Part shown: piece by piece, positions 58,606 to 64,000 of the stretch
Numbering within the stretch: position 1 is the first letter of the stretch
Layout: the number at the start of each line of letters is the position of its first letter
Assembly (NCBI RefSeq): GCF_043290135.1
Contig: NC_134700.1
Coordinates: 244,736,039 to 244,800,038, forward strand
DNA: 64,000 nt
DNA from: Rhipicephalus microplus
Taxonomy: Eukaryota > Arthropoda > Arachnida > Ixodida > Ixodidae
Reading direction: 5' to 3'
Notes under the pieces: generated by a model
What the model was told of the DNA's origin: nothing
Seen by the model: only the letters and a program-made list of their open reading frames with translations
Database searches by the model: none
Program-made: the position numbers and the translations under genes

Positions 58606-61600
58606 GTCAGCGCAACCGATCGTCCACCAGATCGGTGGAAAAAACTTACCTTTCTGTGTAGTCACTGAAACAACGCTCTTTTTTTTTAAGGGCAGCGGGC
58701 ATTTCGATGAACTTGCAGTAGGCGTTCTAGGAGCTTCAACAGCCTAATGTCAAAGGGGTACTGGCACAAAATTTCGCGGCCGAGACAACCTGCGGGATCG
58801 ATTTTCGTGAACATGCCTATATCACTGCAAAATATCAACAGCGAATACAGCGTGGAAAGTATTTTAAACTAATAGTGAAGTTTGCGTGAGCGATTGACTC
58901 CCCCGCACTATTGACAACTTTAAAGGTGACCTTTTATACTACTTCCCTCACGTGACCACGCTGCAACAAGTTATGGTGAAGTGATAGCCGCCGTTTTTAT
59001 TTTGCCGCATTTGCGCCAGCAAACTGGTACGGTTGAGGTGTCCAACGAGCAGCAAAGCATGGCAAGCTAATGACCGATTACGCTATCAAGGTCCACTGTC
59101 GAAGGCACTGCGTCGTCGAAATTTTATCGCAGGTAGGTGTCAAACACGGCATTCGTCTATTTCGAACAAGCTGTGTGCTGCGCAAGCACGGAGGAAGGAA
59201 GCACAAAAGCAGACGAGAAAGACTGCATTATCGCCTTCAATAACTGCCCCGATCTGTCGTATGTTTATGAGGTACCTCACTTTCTCGGTCTTTCAAAGCA
59301 GTGTGCATCTAATGCACGGTGTCCGTCCTACGTAAGTTAGGGCAGCGACATGTAATGTGAGAAATGGTGGAGGCTCCACTCCAGCCTGCACAAGGTTGCA
59401 CACAAATGCCGTTCTTTCAACACGAAAAAAAAAAGCGCGTTAGTTCGAGACGGAATGTTGTATTACAAGACAATTTTATGCGCAAATTTTTTGGGCAATC
59501 TTTTAGGAGTCATTGTCGAAGTGTCAAGGTAAAGAAGAGTCGAACGAAATGCCTCGTCAAGTCCAACAAGCGTATTTTAGAAGTTAATCACGGGGCCCGT
59601 TTGAATAATGCCCTAAAACAATGAAACTACTCGGATAGGGTGGGTGCTTGGAAGACCATTCCAGGAATCGACCTAAAATATTCCACTCCACCTCGTTTTC
59701 AGATAACATTCTCAGTTCTGTTTATTGGCCGAATGACATTGTCGTCGACCTCCTGTATTCTAGTTGAGAGAATGTAAATTAAGAAGTTCCATACTGAGGT
59801 GTGCCCACTGCCTATAAATAGCGGTGAAGAACATAATGTTGCGCCAATTATAAAACAGCTTTAATGACTTTTTTTTTCAAAAAGGTTTCATCGGTTTTGA
59901 AGCAATCGATCTGTGAATACAACATCAAACTCTAGTCGCAGGGCGAGTAATAATAAGTAAAAAGAAGACCTAGGACCAAGAAAAGAGAACGAGGAAGAGT
60001 CCAACAAACGCAATAACACTTTGAAACAGCATTCGAACGTGAGAAAAATTTTTAAAACCGAAAAACTAGCGTGTTAGACTGGACAGTCGTTGGAAGAACA
60101 GTGTGGCAGCAAAGCGTGCCTCCAAGCGCCATCATGTAGAATCGGCAATGAAGGCCCATCGTCTAGAGTGCTCCCAAAGCGGAACACAGCAGCAGGCACC
60201 GCAGAAGAACTGGGTCAACAACAAAATGCGAAATGAAGATATTATAAAGCTCCCCTCGCCATGATATATCCACACAACGCGAACTGCAGGGAATCGAGAG
60301 TGTCAGGGAAAAAAAAAAGATACATCTCTGGGAAATGTGCCAACAAACGGCATCGACGAAGAGACAGGCAGCGAGAAGAGCAGATCGAGAGGATTGCGAC
60401 GCCTTGGAAAAAAAAGCGAAGACAGATGAAGCGACTGTCCAAGGGCCTCTTGCTCGAAGGAAAGACAAGAGAGGCTCTGGTACAAAGCAGCGTTCAATGA
60501 CGTAGCATTTTCAGCACGTGTGCCTCAATGTCAGTTGAAACTGTGAGGCGATGAGAACGCCAGGACGGAATGTGCAAGCATCCTCGCGTGTTTCTGTGTA
60601 TATAAATCCGAACAACGCATGTACTGTGGGAATTCAGAGGAATAGACAGGAGCTGCAAAAAAAAAAGCATTATACGGCTGAAGGAGAAAGTAAACCACAT
60701 GACACGACAAGAGACGTGCAGAGTGCGTTAAAACCCGCAATTTATTTGCTACACGAGCAACGACTGACACTCTCGTTTCTCTTCCAAGCACTTCCGGTAG
60801 AGCTCTCACTTCTGGTTTTTACGCATATTTGAGACATTGGGTCTTTAAAATATGAAGCAGGCACGAAGGTCCGGATTCAAGTTAAATATTGGGCACATAT
60901 GATTTTGGAGGATATGCTACTTAAAAAGTTAAAATACTAGACAATTAACTACTATAACAACGATTGAAGGTTGATTGGTTGAGTTGAATGAAAGAGCAGA
61001 CGTTTGTTTGCAAATGTGTTCGGGGCAACCCCTAACGAAGCACATCTCAACGATACAAGCAGTCAAACCAAGAAATACATGCGCACACAATTCTTTGTGA
61101 ACGCTGCGCCACATTGTCTAGGAATATTCCCTATTATTGTAAATTGTTCTGATAACCTTAAGCACACAACGCTAACAGGGCAGTTTATTGCGGAACTAAT
61201 GCGGTCACTAACGACGAGCCTGGAAACTTCGATGCCACGTGCAGAATTGCCGACGGGCCTTACCGCTGATCAATTACCGGCGTGCGACGACTACGACTGG
61301 AGCCACCAGTGCACAGCGTGTATTGCTTACACTGAATTTTCATTTCGTAAGCACATGTTCGTCTAACAAAGAGTTCTGCCTATAAAGGGTCATACCCACA
61401 AAAAAGTTCCATTTCTTGTTTCGTACAGAAGACAAAGCTCTTAGTGTTCTAGAAAATGTACTAATAATGGTGAGTGCACCCTGAACAAGTAATTACAGTA
61501 TATCCTTAAAAGCTGGTCTTGAATCTCACTGTACCTAACGTCGCAGCAAGTCTTGGTGTGAGTTTCTGGTGACTTTGTCGTACAAGATAATGTGACTTTT

Positions 61601-61814
61601 CCACGACTACTCCTCACCGCGGTTTCGTTGGTGGCGCAGAAGCTGTCATTTTGAAGGTGCCAGAATTAGTGTACTGTTATACCTGACGTCAAGCTAGTAT
61701 CGATGTCGGCAGGTGCTCTATGGCAAAGTCAACTTTAATATCAAAATATCTCATCGGCATTTGCTCAGAAATTGCTCACATGCACACGTGCTCAGAGTCG
61801 TCATTGTTTACGGG
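58606..61814. other. Long stretch without a recognisable gene
   Basis: Short open frames only. The frame at 59,137-59,340 (+; six Cys) is small and unplaced. There are A- or T-runs at 58,678-58,688, 59,426-59,434, 60,309-60,318 and 60,657-60,666. No transposon motif was seen. Confidence 0.4.
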
Positions 61815-62060
61815 AGATTTGTGTGGAAAGGCCGCGGGTTGAATCCCGGTCGCGGCGGTCGCATTTCAGTGGAGGCGGAATGGCAGAGGCCATTGCAGTG
61901 TGCGATGTCAGTTCACATTAAGGAGCACTAGATAAGAAAATTTCCGGAGTCCTTTACTACGGCGTCCCCTTTAATCTAGCAAACTGGTCATGTGCCTGGT
62001 TAACCTCCCTGCCTCCTCTCTTGTTGTTCTTGTCCTCCTCCTTCTCCCCCTTCAATCAAA
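61815..62060 (+). mobile_element. SINE with B box and Ruka-like core, 5'-truncated, with 'ggttaacctccctgcc' tail
   Basis: The B box lies in 'ccgcgggttgaatcccggtc', then 'gcggcggtcgcatttcagtg', 'tgtgcgatgtcagttcacat' and 'atttccggagtcctttacta'. It ends 'ggttaacctccctgcctcct' plus a pyrimidine-rich tail. The tail differs from that of the Ruka-type copies and matches the pieces at 395-480 and 18,765. It is thus a related but separate SINE family, or a SINE joined to another retroposon tail. Confidence 0.7.
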
Positions 62061-62168
62061 CTATGATGAAAAAGGAAGCCAGACTGCTTCCTTCTTCGCT
62101 ATACCACGGTCATGAGACAATAGTATGAATGTCTCGGTGGCTATTTAAACAAGCAAGAAAAACAAATC

Positions 62169-62658
62169 ACAGCATATCCACGTAGTGAATGATGATGAGT
62201 GGGGCGAAGCGTGCGTCCATGTGTCCATTCGTCCATGTGTTCACCCGTCCATGTGTCCATTCGTCCATGCATGCGTCCATGCATTCGATCATGTTTGAGA
62301 ATGAACGACACGCGAGCCAATGAAGCCCAGCGCAAGCGTCTTCAACGCGCTTGCCGCTCTACTTCGTCCATGCCCCACCAACGATCCGCCACGTACGGCG
62401 ACTATCCAGAGGAACGAGAGAGGCACACGTTTTCCGCGTACCCAGGCACAGCTCGCGCTGCAGCCAATCGGAGTTTTGCGGTACAGCGCCATGTATAGAA
62501 TATCCTCACTCAGCTGCAGTTTGTATGTACTTCTATAAAACAGCACTGTCTAATACTGTTCGGGAGATACTGCCTTCTTTTCTTTCTCGCCTCTTCTTCT
62601 CTCGGTTACGCGTGACGCATGATAAGGTTGGACTAAGACGAGCTTCACCTCTAAAAAA
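62169..62658 (+). repeat. Dispersed repeat with conserved ends, copy 3 (about 490 bp)
   Basis: The left end 'agcatatccacgtagtgaat' and 'gagtggggcgaagcg', a short 'gtccatgtgtccattcgtcc' minisatellite, a unique middle, and the right end 'gagcttcacctctaaaaaa' match copies 1 and 2. The middle (62,295-62,620) is not shared with copy 1 as far as I can see. Confidence 0.68.
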
Positions 62659-62691
62659 GACTTGGAAGGAGCCTGAATTTCACTTGCAAGA

Positions 62692-62904
62692 GTAGTGGGA
62701 CAATTACTATTAACAGTGGATGTGCCTCAGGCGGGCTGGCCGACGTTTAGATTGGAGGACCTATCTTCCTCAAACGTGCCATGTCATCCTTTGCGTGTTA
62801 GTTTTAAAGGGGTTAGAAGTGACGTCATCTCTTGATGGTGGCGCGTGAAACGTCGGCTAACCTGTCTGAGGCACTTCCACTGTTCACCCTGATTATCCCA
62901 CTAC
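62692..62904. mobile_element. Palindromic (foldback-like) element with 57-bp arms
   Basis: The arms 62,692-62,748 ('gtagtgggacaattactatt' onwards) and 62,848-62,904 (ending 'ccctgattatcccactac') are reverse complements with roughly 80% identity around a 99-base spacer. The spacer side of arm 1 reads 'ttggaggacctatcttcctc', which I associate with tick Penelope-like elements. The arm ends 'gccgacgttt' and 'gaaacgtcggc' contain a GAAAC-GTC word resembling part of a hammerhead ribozyme core. No coding sequence. Confidence 0.65.
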
Positions 62905-63389
62905 GTTGTTTCCATCTATCTTGGTTTTGGACTTTCAAGAGTATATAGAATGTGAATAGAGTAATCTGGCCCCACTGGCATTGTTTTCTCATTCACTATA
63001 GCCTGGCTTCATCGCCGGGCAGATACCTCAACCATGCCGTAAGGAATGCAACATCTGTGCTCATATACCATCGATCCTTTCAAAGTATCCTACTGAGTGA
63101 GAACTTTATTGTGGAATGCCTGCGGCAATCGCAGTTGCGCAGTGCCCCACTATAACGCCATAAAGCTTCATTTTTCCAATCGACGACGTACCGACTACGC
63201 GTCGACAAGGCAACGCACGCACCTACGCATCTGATTACTTTGTTGATGTTTTTACTGATGATGAAGATTAACTATGCCTGTGTGCTTTTTTTAATTAGCG
63301 GGCCTTTCAACCAACCACTCGTTGTGCAAATCACATCTTCTCATGCCTTTGAAACGCAATATTACAATCGTTAGACACTCCTCGCACTT
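62905..63389. other. Anonymous spacer
   Basis: No open frame above 70 codons and no recognised repeat before the microsatellite. Confidence 0.4.
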
Positions 63390-63465
63390 TATGTATGTAT
63401 GTATATGTATGTATGTAAGTATGTATGTACGTATGTATATGTATGTATGCATGTATGTATGTATG

Positions 63466-63497
<32 letters not shown>

Positions 63498-63607
63498 TGT
63501 ATGTATGTATGTATGTATATGTATGTATGTATGTATGTGTATGTATGTATGTATGTATGTATGTATGTATGTATGTATGTATGTATGTATGTATGTATGT
63601 ATGTATT
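63390..63607. repeat. (TATG)n microsatellite
   Basis: About 215 bases of TATG with occasional TA, GTAC and GCATG variants. It abuts the 3' end of the LINE fragment to its right, so it probably grew from that element's tail. Met-Tyr-Val-Cys open frames are artefacts. Confidence 0.96.
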
Positions 63608-63608
63608 T

Positions 63609-64000
63609 TAGGTTAGGTTAATTTGGTTTTTATGGCGCAAAAGCAGCTAAGGCTATGCTGCGCCAGGCACAAGACTTTCAGGAATGGACACTGAAAAGAT
63701 GAGATTTTAAAGCTTATTTAATAGATTGCAGTCTTTCAGAAAGTTTAGCAAGTCAGGCAGAGGTACTAGAGGATCATCTCCTAGGAACAAAGCAGGGTGT
63801 AAAGGTACGTGTTGTTTGTATAGCTAGCTGAAATGTTTTTGTCTCTGTGTTTCAATGGTAGGACATGTGATTAGGATGTGCATAGGTGTTAACGCTTCTT
63901 GGCATTTTTCACACGTTGGTTGTTCTTCCTTTGCGAGTAAGAAGTTGTGTGTCAAGTGTTTGTGTCCAATGCGAAGTCGGCATAATACAACTTCAATCAA
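63609..64000 (-). mobile_element. I-type LINE, C-terminal part of ORF2 and 3' end, cut by the window edge
   Basis: On the minus strand, from the right edge, the frame reads 'LCRLRIGHKHLTHNFLLAKE' then a finger 'CEKCQEALTPMHILITC' (C-x2-C, H-x4-C). After an in-frame TAG near 63,826 it continues with 'HVPLHPALFLGDDPLVPL' and 'LLNFLKDCNLLNKL'. The short 3' untranslated part ends at 63,609. This is the usual C terminus of I/Jockey-type ORF2. The 5' part lies outside the window. Confidence 0.82.

Noticed and set aside
63322..63621. Met-Tyr-Val-Cys repeat frames
   Set aside because: Translation of the (TATG)n tract.

Overview
The window reads as repeat-rich, non-coding nuclear DNA of a hard tick (Ixodidae). 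The main evidence is a tRNA-derived SINE with the layout of the tick family Ruka, present in six to eight copies. It is supported by tick-type non-LTR elements, a Gypsy LTR element, retroposon tails ending in the motif 'ggttaacctccctgcct', and many long microsatellites. No intact host protein-coding gene was found. Almost everything recognisable is a mobile element or its debris, so the segment is probably intergenic or deep intronic. The species call is inference from repeat families only.

Layout. 1-3.8 kb: mostly anonymous sequence with a retroposon tail and a tRNA-like SINE head. 3.8-9.7 kb: a nearly full-length I-group LINE (+ strand) with ORF1 (zinc knuckles) and ORF2 (APE endonuclease, RT, RNase H, CCHC). 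It is inactivated by frameshifts, one in-frame TGA and a Ruka-type SINE in ORF1 with a perfect 13-bp target-site duplication. 9.8-9.95 kb: a decayed bHLH exon closely resembling the BMAL1/cycle circadian regulator (- strand, two nonsense codons). 10.2-10.9, 17.3-17.6 and 62.2-62.7 kb: three copies of a repeat with conserved ends and variable middles. 11.5-12.65 kb: a broken intronless THAP-domain gene. 15-30 kb: SINEs, inverted repeats, microsatellites and anonymous DNA. 30.8-32.6 kb: a CR1-like LINE fragment (-) containing a near-perfect 262-bp tandem duplication. 34.0-35.8 kb: a satellite of about nine units, each carrying its own (GTGA)n tract. 36.36-41.73 kb: a Gypsy element (-) inside a (TA)n microsatellite, with unequal LTRs and several coding lesions. 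42-64 kb: more SINE and LINE fragments, including a young 5'-truncated RTE insertion with a perfect 12-bp target-site duplication, a foldback-like palindrome at 62.7 kb, and an ORF2 C-terminal fragment running off the right edge.

How the parts relate. The window records nested retrotransposition. LINEs probably supply the machinery for the SINEs: the Ruka-type copies end in TTGA-rich tails and have 11-13 bp duplications. Simple repeats mark retroposon tails (TTGA, ATC, GTGA, TATG) and one LTR-element landing site (TA). The items most worth a second look are the BMAL1-like bHLH remnant, the composite satellite, the 262-bp duplication and the Penelope-like inverted repeats. Boundaries and family names rest on reading the sequence; no database search was possible.
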